Assembly (NCBI GenBank): GCA_013205565.1
Contig: JABMMM010000107.1
Coordinates: 1-56,200, forward strand
DNA from: Alcaligenaceae bacterium
GTDB taxonomy: Bacteria; Pseudomonadota; Gammaproteobacteria; Burkholderiales; Burkholderiaceae_B
DNA length: 56,200 bases
Direction of reading: 5' to 3'
Under the pieces are notes generated by a model. That model saw nothing but the letters and a program-made list of their open reading frames with translations, ran no database searches and was not told where the DNA came from. Below are positions 31,219 to 39,744 of the stretch, piece by piece. A program made the translations under genes and the position numbers. Numbering within the stretch: the stretch's first letter is position 1; each line of letters starts with the position of its first letter.

Positions 31219-32163
31219 CTAGGGCTTGCGCAGACGATAAAACAGGTTGGGGGCGCTCACGATGTACAGGCTGCCACCCTCATCGGTGGCGATTCCCTCA
31301 GGTCGCGGCATCGGCGTCGTGCCCTTTGAGGATAGGGATAACATTCCGCGCCCTTCCCCACTGTCGCCGTCAAGCTGCACAATCATTTGCGACTCTTCGC
31401 TCAACAAAAAAACTCGCCCCGTCGCCGGGTCAACCTCAACCGAGGACAAGTCTGTCGCAAAGGGTACCTCTTCGAGCCAGCGGCTCACGTTTTCAATTCT
31501 GAGTCCGCGCGAGTCCGGCGCCTGCAGGTAATTCAGTCCACTGACACGGTAGAGTGCCCTAGGGCTGTGCTCTTTAGCAATGTAAAGCCGGTCTCGCTTG
31601 AGGTCGTAGCCAAGCCCCTGAAAACCATAATTACGGTCTTCAGACTCGCCGAACCTCAGCACGAGGGAAAACGCCCGTGTGGTGTCGATGGTTTGGGGGG
31701 TGGCCGGGATCTCGACCAAGACAACGCGGTTGCGCCTGCCATTGACGAGGGCCACCCGATTGCCGCCGATCCAGGCGATTCCGTCTACGTCAGACATTCC
31801 CTTAAGCGGATAAGAGGCCAGCAGTTGCCCGTCAAGCGACAACGCAAAAAGGGTCGTGGGTTTATTTGAAACAGCCCAGAGTCGCTTTTGAAGTGCGTCA
31901 AAGGTTAGGCCAGACAGATTACCTTCGATGCCTTCGATGACTTTAGGGCGGTCAGGCGTGGCGTACCCCGTCAGGGTGTTGCCCCCGCTACTGGCAACCT
32001 TTTTTTCGAATTCGGCTTGTTTGGCGGCCAACCCAGACACCCAGCGGTAAGCCACCTGCTCGGCGTGATAAAAGCGCACGCCAATGTACGTTGTCCAGCC
32101 AACGGCTATGACAAGAAGACATGCCAATAAAATTTTTGATAAAAACCTGACTAAATCGGCCAT
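31219..32163 (-). CDS. SdiA-regulated-domain (beta-propeller, phytase-like fold) membrane-anchored protein
   Basis: This 314-aa protein has an N-terminal membrane helix (about residues 9-28, ILLACLLVIAVGWTTYIGV) and a beta-propeller of the SdiA-regulated family. Typical repeats include LSGLTFDALQKRLWAVSNKP, DVDGIAWIGGNRVAL, GFQGLGYDLKRDRLYIAKEH, DLSSVEVDPATGRVFLLSEES and RPEGIATDEGGSLYIVS. Family members are annotated as esterase-like or phytase-like, with no firm function. I chose the ATG at 32163 because the frame upstream lacks family similarity and would run through the rpoH control region. It diverges from rpoH. Confidence 0.82.
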   Translation of the reverse strand: MADLVRFLSKILLACLLVIAVGWTTYIGVRFYHAEQVAYRWVSGLAAKQAEFEKKVASSGGNTLTGYATPDRPKVIEGIEGNLSGLTFDALQKRLWAVSNKPTTLFALSLDGQLLASYPLKGMSDVDGIAWIGGNRVALVNGRRNRVVLVEIPATPQTIDTTRAFSLVLRFGESEDRNYGFQGLGYDLKRDRLYIAKEHSPRALYRVSGLNYLQAPDSRGLRIENVSRWLEEVPFATDLSSVEVDPATGRVFLLSEESQMIVQLDGDSGEGRGMLSLSSKGTTPMPRPEGIATDEGGSLYIVSAPNLFYRLRKP

Positions 32164-32277
32164 ATCCGAACCCAAAATGAATCGGCAAACTTCACACCCG
32201 CTAGTCGCCGACCGCAGCCCCTTGAGATTAACACTCTGAGAACCGCTGCGGAACTTTCTGCCTAAAAACCCGTCACA

Positions 32278-32304
32278 TTGGCACTCGGGACGCGAGAGTG
32301 CTAA
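32278..32304. promoter_or_regulatory. CIRCE-like operator (HrcA site) upstream of rpoH
   Basis: TTGGCACTC (32278-32286), nine bases, then GAGTGCTAA (32296-32304) match the CIRCE consensus TTAGCACTC-N9-GAGTGCTAA with one mismatch. CIRCE is the operator of the heat-shock repressor HrcA, best known before groESL and dnaK operons. The site is 44 bases before the rpoH ATG and covers the putative -35 to -10 region. Confidence 0.85.
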
Positions 32305-32307
32305 CAT
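32278..32307 (+). promoter_or_regulatory. Putative sigma-70 promoter of rpoH
   Basis: TTGGCA (32278-32283) is a 5/6 match to the -35 box. TAACAT (32302-32307) is a 4/6 match to the -10 box at 18-bp spacing. The predicted start would give a leader of roughly 30-35 nt. Both hexamers are embedded in the CIRCE-like operator, so repressor binding would block polymerase directly. Confidence 0.5.
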
Positions 32308-32347
32308 ACCACTCCGGATTCGCCTCGACCTTTAGAGCGATCAAACA

Positions 32348-33229
32348 ATGACAATTTCGGCTGCCTTGATCTTAAAACCCTCACAACTAGCGATGGCCAT
32401 TTCGAACCCCGGGTCACTCGGGACAATCGACGCCTATATCTCGACCGTCAACCGCTTGCCGGTGCTTTCTCCAGAGCAAGAGCTCACGCTTGCCCGGAGA
32501 CTGCGCGACCATGAGGATATTGCCGCCGCCCGCGAACTCGTGTTGTCGCACTTGCGTTTGGTTGTGTCTGTTGCCAGGCAGTATCTGGGTTATGGTCTTC
32601 CCCACGCTGACCTCATCCAAGAGGGTAACGTCGGCCTAATGAAGGCGGTCAAGCGCTTTGATCCAGAGCGAGGCGTGCGACTCGTCTCTTTTGCGGTGCA
32701 CTGGATTAAAGCCGAAATTCATGAATATGTGGTGCGCAACTGGCGCATGGTCAAAGTCGCCACCACCAAGGCGCAGCGCAAACTATTTTTTAATCTGCGC
32801 AGCATGCGTCCTGACGGTCAGACGCTTAATACGGAACAGGTCGCCGCGATTGCCGCGACCCTAAAAGTGAATCCAGAAGACGTGCGCGAGATGGAAGTCC
32901 GCATGTCAGGACGCGAAATTTCACTTGAGAACCAAGACGACGATGACGAGTCGTACGCGCCGATCGCCTACCTGTCAGACGAGGGTCGCTCAGATCCCAC
33001 GCAGGTACTAGAGCGTCATGCCCTTGATGCGTTGCAAGGCACGGGTCTGACGCAGGCGCTTGAAACGCTTGACGAGCGCTCGCGTCGAATCGTTGAGTCG
33101 CGTTGGCTGCAAGACGATGGTGGTGCGACCCTGCACGAGTTAGCCGCCGAATTTGGTGTGTCGGCAGAGCGTATCCGTCAGATTGAAGTTGCAGCTATGA
33201 AAAAAATGCGCGCGCAACTGAGCGCTTAA
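32348..33229 (+). CDS. rpoH: Heat-shock sigma factor RpoH (sigma-32)
   Basis: RpoH directs RNA polymerase to heat-shock promoters. The 293-aa protein has sigma region 1.2/2 (LVLSHLRLVVSVARQYLGYG, DLIQEGNVGLMKAVKRFDPERGVRLVSFAVHWIKAEI, given in parts). The RpoH box QRKLFFNLRS (about residues 139-148) separates it from other sigma-70 proteins. Region 4 ends in LAAEFGVSAERIRQIEVAAMKKM. ATG 32348 is the natural start; the next Met is at residue 16. Control seems to include HrcA through the upstream CIRCE-like site. Confidence 0.96.
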   Translation: MTISAALILKPSQLAMAISNPGSLGTIDAYISTVNRLPVLSPEQELTLARRLRDHEDIAAARELVLSHLRLVVSVARQYLGYGLPHADLIQEGNVGLMKAVKRFDPERGVRLVSFAVHWIKAEIHEYVVRNWRMVKVATTKAQRKLFFNLRSMRPDGQTLNTEQVAAIAATLKVNPEDVREMEVRMSGREISLENQDDDDESYAPIAYLSDEGRSDPTQVLERHALDALQGTGLTQALETLDERSRRIVESRWLQDDGGATLHELAAEFGVSAERIRQIEVAAMKKMRAQLSA

Positions 33230-33283
33230 AGGTTGCTCACCAACAGACAGTGTGACTGAAATTTGAACTAGGCTTGTCACTCC

Positions 33284-34147
33284 TCAAAGCGGTGCCCGTG
33301 CCGCTGCTTTTGCTAAAAGATCCTCTACTAGGACGATCGAGGCCTCAAGGGTGAAGGCACCTTCTTTCAGCATGTTGAAGATAATTTGCGGCTCAAACAA
33401 CTGGATATCCATGACCTCGCCATCGCGATTCTTGGGCGTCACCCCCTCAGGCAGAATGCATTCACAGGTCAGCACGTCTTCAGACTGAAAACCTTCAGGC
33501 ACCTGCTTGTGCATGCGAGCAATGGTTCTGAGAGGCGTGCGTTGGGCAATTTGCTGCGGCTCAAGTCCGGCCTCCTCTTCAGTTTCACGCACCAGCGCAC
33601 TGTCGGCGGTTTCTCGGCAAGACACGAGGCCTCCAACCAGGGTGTCCCACATGCCCGGGTCGGTCGCCTTTGACAAGGCGCGCCGCGCGACCCAGAGCTT
33701 GCCATCAGCAGACCAGCCGTTTAAGTGGACCGCTAAAGTCAGAAGCCCCAAAGGACGCACCACGCCGCGCTCGATGACGCCCAAGCTTGTTTGGGAGGCG
33801 GGCAGCGTCTGGGCGCTCGCGTTTGCGACCCAAACGTCCAATAATTCGTTCCGCCAGCCTGGCGCGCAACCTGCCGCTCTTAAGGTGAGCGACACTCGGG
33901 CAAGTAGGTCATTTAAGTTGGGTTCAGAGGTGCTTAGGCGGCCAATATGCGCCTCGGTAGGCGAAAGTTCAACGCCGCCCAAACCTGCCAGCGCCTGCGC
34001 TGCCTTCAAAAACAACCAGCCACAGCGTTGCCCAGCAATCAGTAGCGGAACCGAGTCTTGTTGGGGCGGCTGCCTGGCGCGACCAAGCAGGTCGTCTTGC
34101 AGCGCCTGCAGGCTGGGGAGATCTAAAGATAGTCTTGTGGAACGCAT
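33284..34147 (-). CDS. NUDIX hydrolase with N-terminal DUF4743 domain
   Basis: The predicted 287-aa protein has a DUF4743-type N-terminal half (VPLLIAGQRCGWLF onward) and a NUDIX domain with box GGLVSCRETADSALVRETEEEAGL (G-x5-E-x7-REUxEExGU pattern; the spacing fits). Plant and yeast relatives of this arrangement act on oxidised or damaged thiamine diphosphates, but the substrate here is unknown. A GTG at 34207 would add 20 residues; I prefer the ATG at 34147 because the extra segment does not look family-like. The gene is convergent with rpoH and divergent from coxB. Confidence 0.85.
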   Translation of the reverse strand: MRSTRLSLDLPSLQALQDDLLGRARQPPQQDSVPLLIAGQRCGWLFLKAAQALAGLGGVELSPTEAHIGRLSTSEPNLNDLLARVSLTLRAAGCAPGWRNELLDVWVANASAQTLPASQTSLGVIERGVVRPLGLLTLAVHLNGWSADGKLWVARRALSKATDPGMWDTLVGGLVSCRETADSALVRETEEEAGLEPQQIAQRTPLRTIARMHKQVPEGFQSEDVLTCECILPEGVTPKNRDGEVMDIQLFEPQIIFNMLKEGAFTLEASIVLVEDLLAKAAARAPL

Positions 34148-34383
34148 AGAGTCACTAAGGATATGGGCCAGACTCAGATTGTAGGGCAGCAAGAGATCCT
34201 CGGCCACGCTATAATCTTCATTGTTTTACCGTAGACTTAGGACTAAAGGCAATTTGCGCTGGTCAAGGGTATTCCCGTATCCATCCTAGCGCCCCAACAA
34301 TTTTGCGCTCCCAAAGGCGGGTGTCCCTTAGACCAAAGTGGTCATCGGCCCTGCTTTTAAGCGCGACGCATTCGAGGTTTAGC

Positions 34384-35541
34384 ATGAAGAAGGTCAGAGG
34401 TTTACTGGGCGCCTGTGCCATGCTGTTTTGTGGTGTGGTGGTAGCACAAGTTAAAGATATGCCGGGCGGGCCCCGCGTGAATCAGCTCAATTTGCCCGAC
34501 GGCGTGACCCAGATTGCAAGAGATATCGCGTGGTTGCACTGGTTTATGCTGATCGTTTGCATGGTAATTTTTGTTGCTGTGTTTGGCGTCATGTTCTACT
34601 CAATGTGGGCCCATCGTAAGTCGCGCGGTGCCAAGGCGGCTACGTTTCACGAACACCTGGGCGTCGAAGTTGCCTGGACCGTCATCCCTTTCGTCATCGT
34701 GATCGCCATGGCTTTGCCAGCGACTCGTACCGTTGTGGCAATGAAAGACACTAGCGGCGCAGATATCACGGTGAAAGTGACGGGCTATCAGTGGAAATGG
34801 GGCTACGAGTACATTGACGGTCCTGCCGCAGGGGTTAAGTTTCTGTCCAACCTTGCCACACCACGCGCTCAAATCGAAGGCAGAGAGCCTCGCGGGCCGT
34901 TGTATCTGATGGAAGTCGACAATCCCTTGGTCGTGCCGGTCAACAAAAAAATCCGTATCGCCGTCACGGGCGGCGATGTGATCCACTCTTGGATGGTGCC
35001 CGAACTGGCCGTCAAGCAAGATGCAATTCCGGGCTTTGTCAGAAGCGTTTGGTTCCGCGCCGAGAAAACCGGCGAGTATCGCGGTCAATGTACCGAGCTG
35101 TGCGGTAAAGACCATGCATTCATGCCAATCGTCGTAAAGGTAGTGTCCGAGCAAGAGTACGCCACTTGGTCGCAAGCACAAGTCACGCTGCTTGCCGCTG
35201 CGGCTGACGATCCGAACAAAGAATGGGCTGCAACCGACTTAATCTCTCGCGGCGAGAAGGTATACGCGGCGAATTGTGTCGCTTGCCATCAAGGAAGCGG
35301 CAAGGGCGTCGTCGGGGCCTTTCCTGCGCTAGACGGCAGCAAGATCGTGTTGGGTCCAAAAGCAGAGCACATTGATATTTTACTGAAGGGTAAGCAAGGA
35401 ACCGCCATGGCAGCTTTTGGCGGGCAACTCAACGATGTTGAAATCGCGGCAGTCATTACGTATTCGCGTGCCACCTGGAGTAATGCCGGAAAAGGGCAAG
35501 ACCCTGTGGTTTCACCAGCGGATGTGAAAGCCAAGCGATAA
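34384..35541 (+). CDS. coxB: Cytochrome c oxidase subunit II with C-terminal cytochrome c domain
   Basis: CoxB accepts electrons from cytochrome c through the binuclear CuA centre. The 385-aa protein has a signal peptide (about 22 aa), two membrane helices (about 53-74 and 94-112) and a cupredoxin domain with CuA ligands H201, C236, C240, H244 and M247 (CTELCGKDHAFM). A fused haem-c domain carries C298-V-A-C301-H302. Such a fused domain lets the enzyme take electrons directly from bc1 or a soluble cytochrome. ATG 34384 has GAGG at proper distance. coxA follows after 178 bp without a gene. Confidence 0.96.
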   Translation: MKKVRGLLGACAMLFCGVVVAQVKDMPGGPRVNQLNLPDGVTQIARDIAWLHWFMLIVCMVIFVAVFGVMFYSMWAHRKSRGAKAATFHEHLGVEVAWTVIPFVIVIAMALPATRTVVAMKDTSGADITVKVTGYQWKWGYEYIDGPAAGVKFLSNLATPRAQIEGREPRGPLYLMEVDNPLVVPVNKKIRIAVTGGDVIHSWMVPELAVKQDAIPGFVRSVWFRAEKTGEYRGQCTELCGKDHAFMPIVVKVVSEQEYATWSQAQVTLLAAAADDPNKEWAATDLISRGEKVYAANCVACHQGSGKGVVGAFPALDGSKIVLGPKAEHIDILLKGKQGTAMAAFGGQLNDVEIAAVITYSRATWSNAGKGQDPVVSPADVKAKR

Positions 35542-35719
35542 GCTTGCGCTCTCAGCAATTGCACGCGTATTCACGCAGCGCTCAGGCAAGAATGATTAGT
35601 GGTTAAGTTAGTTCGTAGTGAAGTCGGTTGGATAAGTTAGGTTTCGATACATTTTGTTCAGATACGCCAGCTCTCACACTATCCGTGTGGGCGCGGCACC
35701 AGCAGGATAGGATTCAATT

Positions 35720-37336
35720 ATGAGCAGCGTTACAGCAGACCACGTTTCAGGACACGGCCAAGCACACGATGGCCATGCACATGATGATCACGCCCACATG
35801 CCTCACGGCTGGCGGCGTTGGTTGTTTGCAACCAATCACAAAGATATCGGTACGATGTACATGATTTTTTCTTTTGCGATGTTGCTAGAGGGTGGCACGC
35901 TTGCGCTGTTGTTGCGTACCGAGCTGTTTCAGCCAGGTCTGCAGTTCTTTCGCCCCGAACTGTTTAATCAGTTCACCACGATGCACGGTTTGATCATGGT
36001 GTTTGGTGCCATCATGCCGGCGTTTGTCGGGTTTGCAAACTGGATGGTCCCCCTCCAGATTGGCGCGGCCGATATGGCGTTTGCTCGCATGAACAACTTT
36101 AGTTTCTGGCTGTTGCCCGTTGCGGGTGCTTTGCTGACGGCGTCTTTCTTTGTTCCTGGCGGCGCGACTGCTGCCGGCTGGACGCTTTACGCGCCGCTGA
36201 CCCTGCAAATGGGTCCCGGGATGGACATGGCAATTTTTGCGATGCATTTGATGGGTGCGTCGTCCATCATGGGCTCGATCAATATCGTTGTTACCATCCT
36301 GAACATGCGCGCACCTGGCATGACCTTGATGAAAATGCCTCTGTTCTGTTGGACATGGCTCATCACCGCGTATTTGCTAATCGCAGTGATGCCAGTGTTA
36401 GCTGCAGCGATCACCATGGTGTTAACCGATCGCCACTTTGGGACTGGGTTCTTTAATGCAGCCGTAGGCGGCGATCCCGTTCTGTATCAGCATATCTTTT
36501 GGTTCTTTGGCCACCCCGAGGTCTACATCATGATCTTGCCGGCCTTTGGGATCGTGTCCGCTATTATTCCTGCCTTTGCCCGTAAACCACTGTTTGGTTA
36601 CGCCTCGATGGTGTATGCGACGGCCTCAATTGCGATCTTATCGTTTATCGTGTGGGCACACCACATGTTTGCAACGGGTATGCCTGTCACCGGCCAGTTG
36701 TATTTTATGTACGCCACCATGTTGATTGCGATTCCAACCGGCGTCAAAATTTTCAACTGGGTCGCTACGATGTGGAAGGGGTCGATGACGTTCGAGACCC
36801 CGATGTTGTTCGCAGTGGGCTTCATCTTTGTGTTTACGATTGGTGGCTTTACCGGTTTGATTCTGTCGATGGCACCAATTGATATTCAGGTGCACGACAC
36901 CTACTATGTGGTGGCACACTTTCACTACGTTTTAGTCGCGGGCTCGTTGTTTGGTCTGTTTGCCGGCACGTATTACTGGTTGCCTAAGTGGTGCGGCTAC
37001 ATGTACGACGAAAAACTTGGCAAGATTCATTTTTGGTCAAGTATGATTTCGTTTAATGTGACCTTTTTCCCAATGCACTTTATGGGCTTAGCCGGGATGC
37101 CACGCCGGTATGCTGATTACGCTGCTCAATTTACCGATTTTCATCAAGTCGCGACCATTGGAGCGTTCTGGTTCGGGTTCTCGCAATTGCTGTTCCTTTA
37201 CATCATTCTGAAAGCCTATGCGGGTAAGGGTGCTCCGGCTGCAGCTAAGCCTTGGGAGGGTGCGGAAGGACTCGAGTGGACAATACCTTCGCCCGCGCCC
37301 TTCCATACCTTTGAAACACCACCAGTTGTTAAATAG
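35720..37336 (+). CDS. coxA: Cytochrome c oxidase subunit I
   Basis: CoxA contains haem a and the haem a3-CuB site that reduces oxygen. The 538-aa, 12-helix protein has a His/Asp-rich N-terminus ([21 protein letters not shown]), the segment [17 protein letters not shown] with CuB and cross-linked Tyr residues, and [14 protein letters not shown] with the a/a3 haem ligands. The K- and D-pathway regions look intact. AGGA precedes the ATG. The His-rich N-terminus could bind metal, which is a speculation. Confidence 0.97.
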   Translation: MSSVTADHVSGHGQAHDGHAHDDHAHMPHGWRRWLFATNHKDIGTMYMIFSFAMLLEGGTLALLLRTELFQPGLQFFRPELFNQFTTMHGLIMVFGAIMPAFVGFANWMVPLQIGAADMAFARMNNFSFWLLPVAGALLTASFFVPGGATAAGWTLYAPLTLQMGPGMDMAIFAMHLMGASSIMGSINIVVTILNMRAPGMTLMKMPLFCWTWLITAYLLIAVMPVLAAAITMVLTDRHFGTGFFNAAVGGDPVLYQHIFWFFGHPEVYIMILPAFGIVSAIIPAFARKPLFGYASMVYATASIAILSFIVWAHHMFATGMPVTGQLYFMYATMLIAIPTGVKIFNWVATMWKGSMTFETPMLFAVGFIFVFTIGGFTGLILSMAPIDIQVHDTYYVVAHFHYVLVAGSLFGLFAGTYYWLPKWCGYMYDEKLGKIHFWSSMISFNVTFFPMHFMGLAGMPRRYADYAAQFTDFHQVATIGAFWFGFSQLLFLYIILKAYAGKGAPAAAKPWEGAEGLEWTIPSPAPFHTFETPPVVK

Positions 37337-37343
37337 GTAAAAA

Positions 37344-37463
37344 ATGTTAACTACTGAACAGCGTCGAAAAAACCGACGCGCTGGGTTGTTTTTTACGGTA
37401 ATTGTTTTAGGTTTGTTTGCCTACACCGTAGGCAGACAAGTTTATTTGCATTACTTTTCTTAA
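37344..37463 (+). CDS. Small single-helix membrane protein (cytochrome oxidase small assembly protein type)
   Basis: This 39-aa ORF between coxA and the DUF2970 gene starts MLTTEQRRKNRRAGL and has one membrane helix (about residues 15-32, LFFTVIVLGLFAYTVGRQ). A positively charged cytoplasmic start and a short aromatic tail (VYLHYFS) flank it. Small proteins of this shape occur at this place in Burkholderiales cox operons and are annotated as cytochrome oxidase small assembly proteins; the role is not well proven. It begins 7 bases after the coxA stop codon. Confidence 0.75.
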   Translation: MLTTEQRRKNRRAGLFFTVIVLGLFAYTVGRQVYLHYFS

Positions 37464-37478
37464 AGCAAGACAGCTTGC

Positions 37479-37703
37479 ATGAGCGATGACTTAAAAGAAT
37501 CTGCCCAACGCGAGCTGAGTTTTTTTCAAACGCTTAAGGCGGTGCTTTGGGCAGCGTTTGGCGTTAGAAAAAACTCTGGCTATCAAGAAGATATTGCACG
37601 AATCAATCCGGTTCATCTGATTATTGCTGGTGTGTTGTTGGCAGTTGTTTTTGTCGTGAGCTTAGTGAAGCTGGCTAATTGGGCGATCGCCTTGTTAACC
37701 TAG
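37479..37703 (+). CDS. DUF2970 family membrane protein
   Basis: This 74-aa protein has the family pattern FFQTLKAVLWAAFGVRKNSGYQEDIARINPVHLIIAGV (in parts) followed by one membrane helix (about residues 48-72). DUF2970 proteins are found almost only in proteobacterial cytochrome oxidase operons and probably help assembly; the function is unknown. In related genomes ctaG (cox11) usually comes between the small protein and this gene, but here only 15 bp separate them. Confidence 0.88.
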   Translation: MSDDLKESAQRELSFFQTLKAVLWAAFGVRKNSGYQEDIARINPVHLIIAGVLLAVVFVVSLVKLANWAIALLT

Positions 37704-37739
37704 CAATAACATTTATATTTTGTTAGTTTGGAGAACACA

Positions 37740-38615
37740 ATGAGTGCACCCCACTCCGCCCAAGGAAACGTAGCGCCTTATTACTACGTTCCCGCCGACT
37801 CGGCTCACCCCGTACGCGCCAGTATTGCGCTCATGATTGTGATGTTCGGCGCCTCGGCCTGGATCAACGGAGTCGACGTTGCCAAGTGGGCAGTGTTTGC
37901 AGGCTTGCTCGGCTTAATGGTCGTGTTGTATTACTGGTTTGGCGACGCCATCCAAGAATCAGAAGCTGGAATGAACAGCAAGCGCATCGATATGTCTTAT
38001 CGCTGGAGCATGAGCTGGTTTATCTTTTCTGAAGTTATGTTTTTTGCTGCGTTTTTTGGTGCGCTTTGGTACACACGCACCATTTCGCTGCCTTGGTTGG
38101 GCGACCTAGACCACAAGCTTTTATTGTGGCCAGACTTTAATGCAGTTTGGCCAAACCTTGGCCCAGCAGGAGTGGTAGAGCCCTTTCAAACAATGGGCCC
38201 TTTTTGGCTACCGACAATTAACACGGCTTTGCTGCTGAGCTCTGGCGTGACGCTGACGATTTCTCACCACGCCTTGATTGCAGACCATCGCGGCAAGGCA
38301 AAGTTTTGGTTGTTTGCGACCATCCTTTTAGGCTTCATTTTCGTCGCCTGCCAAGGCTTTGAGTATTACCATGCCTACACTGACTTGAATCTTAAATTCG
38401 ATTCAGGTGCTTATGGGTCATTATTCTATATGTTGACCGGATTTCACGGTTTTCATGTGCTGCTTGGCGCAACGATGCTGACAGTGATTTTGATTCGTAT
38501 GATGAAAGGTCACTTCAGAGCCGATAACCACTTTGGCTTTGAGGGCGCTGCCTGGTATTGGCATTTTGTTGATGTGGTCTGGTTGGGTTTGTATCTGTTC
38601 GTTTACTGGTTTTAG
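37740..38615 (+). CDS. coxC: Cytochrome c oxidase subunit III
   Basis: Subunit III stabilises the oxidase and its proton uptake side. The 291-aa protein has seven helices, with YRWSMSWFIFSEVMFFAAFFGALWY, SSGVTLTISHHALI, FVACQGFEYYHAY and the end GAAWYWHFVDVVWLGLYLFVYW (each in part). ATG 37740 is preceded by GGAG at 6 nt; the open frame further upstream is leader. A strong terminator follows. Confidence 0.96.
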   Translation: MSAPHSAQGNVAPYYYVPADSAHPVRASIALMIVMFGASAWINGVDVAKWAVFAGLLGLMVVLYYWFGDAIQESEAGMNSKRIDMSYRWSMSWFIFSEVMFFAAFFGALWYTRTISLPWLGDLDHKLLLWPDFNAVWPNLGPAGVVEPFQTMGPFWLPTINTALLLSSGVTLTISHHALIADHRGKAKFWLFATILLGFIFVACQGFEYYHAYTDLNLKFDSGAYGSLFYMLTGFHGFHVLLGATMLTVILIRMMKGHFRADNHFGFEGAAWYWHFVDVVWLGLYLFVYWF

Positions 38616-38642
38616 GGCAAGCGCACTGGGTCTTGCAAAGAT

Positions 38643-38670
38643 AAAAAAAGCCGGCGATGCCGGCTTTTTT
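38643..38670. terminator. Bidirectional Rho-independent terminator after coxC
   Basis: GCCGGC-GAT-GCCGGC (38650-38664) is flanked by seven A residues on the left and six T residues on the right. This makes a hairpin that can act in both directions, between coxC and the convergent DUF2909 gene. Confidence 0.92.
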
Positions 38671-38695
38671 ATCTTCGCTTCCACACAGCCCACCG

Positions 38696-38914
38696 TTAGC
38701 CCTTAAAACCAGTCGTTTCAATCCAGCCCATCCAGTAAGAGAACAACAGCAGCAAAAACAGTACGACCGACAGACCGATTCGAAACGTTAGCGCATTGAC
38801 CATTTTGCTTGAGGCGCCTTTATCACGCATCAAATAAAACAATGCTGACGCTAAGCTGCCCAAAATGCCTATAAAGGCAATAATTACTAGAATGCGCACG
38901 ACAAACTCCGCCAA
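38696..38914 (-). CDS. DUF2909 family twin-helix membrane protein
   Basis: This 72-aa protein has two membrane helices (about residues 5-27 and 43-63) separated by a short polar loop MRDKGASSKMVNALTFR. The TFRIGLSVVLFLLL region is typical for DUF2909, a small family placed between coxC and SURF1 genes in Burkholderiales. The function is unknown, and an oxidase assembly role is inferred from context. It is convergent with coxC. Confidence 0.85.
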   Translation of the reverse strand: MAEFVVRILVIIAFIGILGSLASALFYLMRDKGASSKMVNALTFRIGLSVVLFLLLLFSYWMGWIETTGFKG

Positions 38915-38934
38915 AAACAGGAATTATCGCAGAC

Positions 38935-39735
38935 ATGCCGTCAGTGACTCGACATACACGCACAGCCCTTGCCCTGGCGCTGCTTATGCTAGTTGGAGGC
39001 ACCTGTGTCTCTTTAGGCTTTTGGCAACTCGACCGCGCCACAGAACGCCGAACCATTGCCGCAACCATTGAGCAAGGCCGCAGTGCCTCAGCGATTGAGT
39101 TAAACAGCGCGATCCATGGCGCGTACAATTTTAAAAATTGGACGCCGGCTACCGTTCAGGGACGCTGGCGAAGCGACCTGAGCCTGCTGCTTGATAACCG
39201 AAACTTGAACGGTCGCCCCGGTTTGTGGCTGGCAACGCCTCTTGTGATGGAAGACGGTCGAGCAGTGTTGGTTTTAAGAGGCTGGTTTACGCGACCGCTG
39301 GGCGAAAATAAAGCCCCAATTGTGCCAACGCCTGACTCGGATCAGAAGCTGAGCGGCGAGCTCGCCGAGCACGTTCCTAGATTGTTTGAGTTATGGTCTT
39401 CAGCAAAGCCCGCAAACGAGACGCTTGCCTTCGCTGAACCCGCTGGGTTTGTGGCGCGCTCCGACGCGATTGATACCAATTTGTTGCCCAGACGGCAGAA
39501 CCTCGCAGTTGCCGAGCTGTCAAAAGTGAGTGGATTAAATTTTTTCCCTGTAGTGTTGTTGCAGACAAGTCCCGCAAATGATGGTCTGATAAGAACCTGG
39601 CCGCAGCCGTCTGTTGATGCCGACAAAAATACCGGTTACGCCATGCAGTGGTTTGGTTTTGCAGCGATTTGTTTAATCGCGCTGGTGGTTGTGATCTGGC
39701 GTACCAGGCGCAGCCGATTGCCCCGATTTTTTTGA
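38935..39735 (+). CDS. SURF1-family cytochrome oxidase assembly protein
   Basis: SURF1 proteins assist haem A delivery or insertion into subunit I. The 266-aa protein has an N-terminal helix followed by the signature LGFWQLDRATERR, a periplasmic domain with LLLDNRNLNGRPGLWLATPL and VLRGWFTRPL, and a C-terminal helix after NTGYAMQWFGFAAICLIALVVVIW (in part). It starts 20 bp from the divergent DUF2909 gene and is followed by a Sco-like gene after 9 bp. Confidence 0.92.
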   Translation: MPSVTRHTRTALALALLMLVGGTCVSLGFWQLDRATERRTIAATIEQGRSASAIELNSAIHGAYNFKNWTPATVQGRWRSDLSLLLDNRNLNGRPGLWLATPLVMEDGRAVLVLRGWFTRPLGENKAPIVPTPDSDQKLSGELAEHVPRLFELWSSAKPANETLAFAEPAGFVARSDAIDTNLLPRRQNLAVAELSKVSGLNFFPVVLLQTSPANDGLIRTWPQPSVDADKNTGYAMQWFGFAAICLIALVVVIWRTRRSRLPRFF

Positions 39736-39744
39736 CGGAAGAAC

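Noticed and set aside
34210-34215. Perfect TATAAT upstream of coxB
   Set aside because: No acceptable -35 box at 16-18 bp spacing and it is about 170 bases from the coxB ATG, so I do not call it a promoter.
34600-35181. 193-aa minus-strand frame across coxB
   Set aside because: Shadow of the coxB coding sequence, which is clearly real from its CuA and haem motifs.
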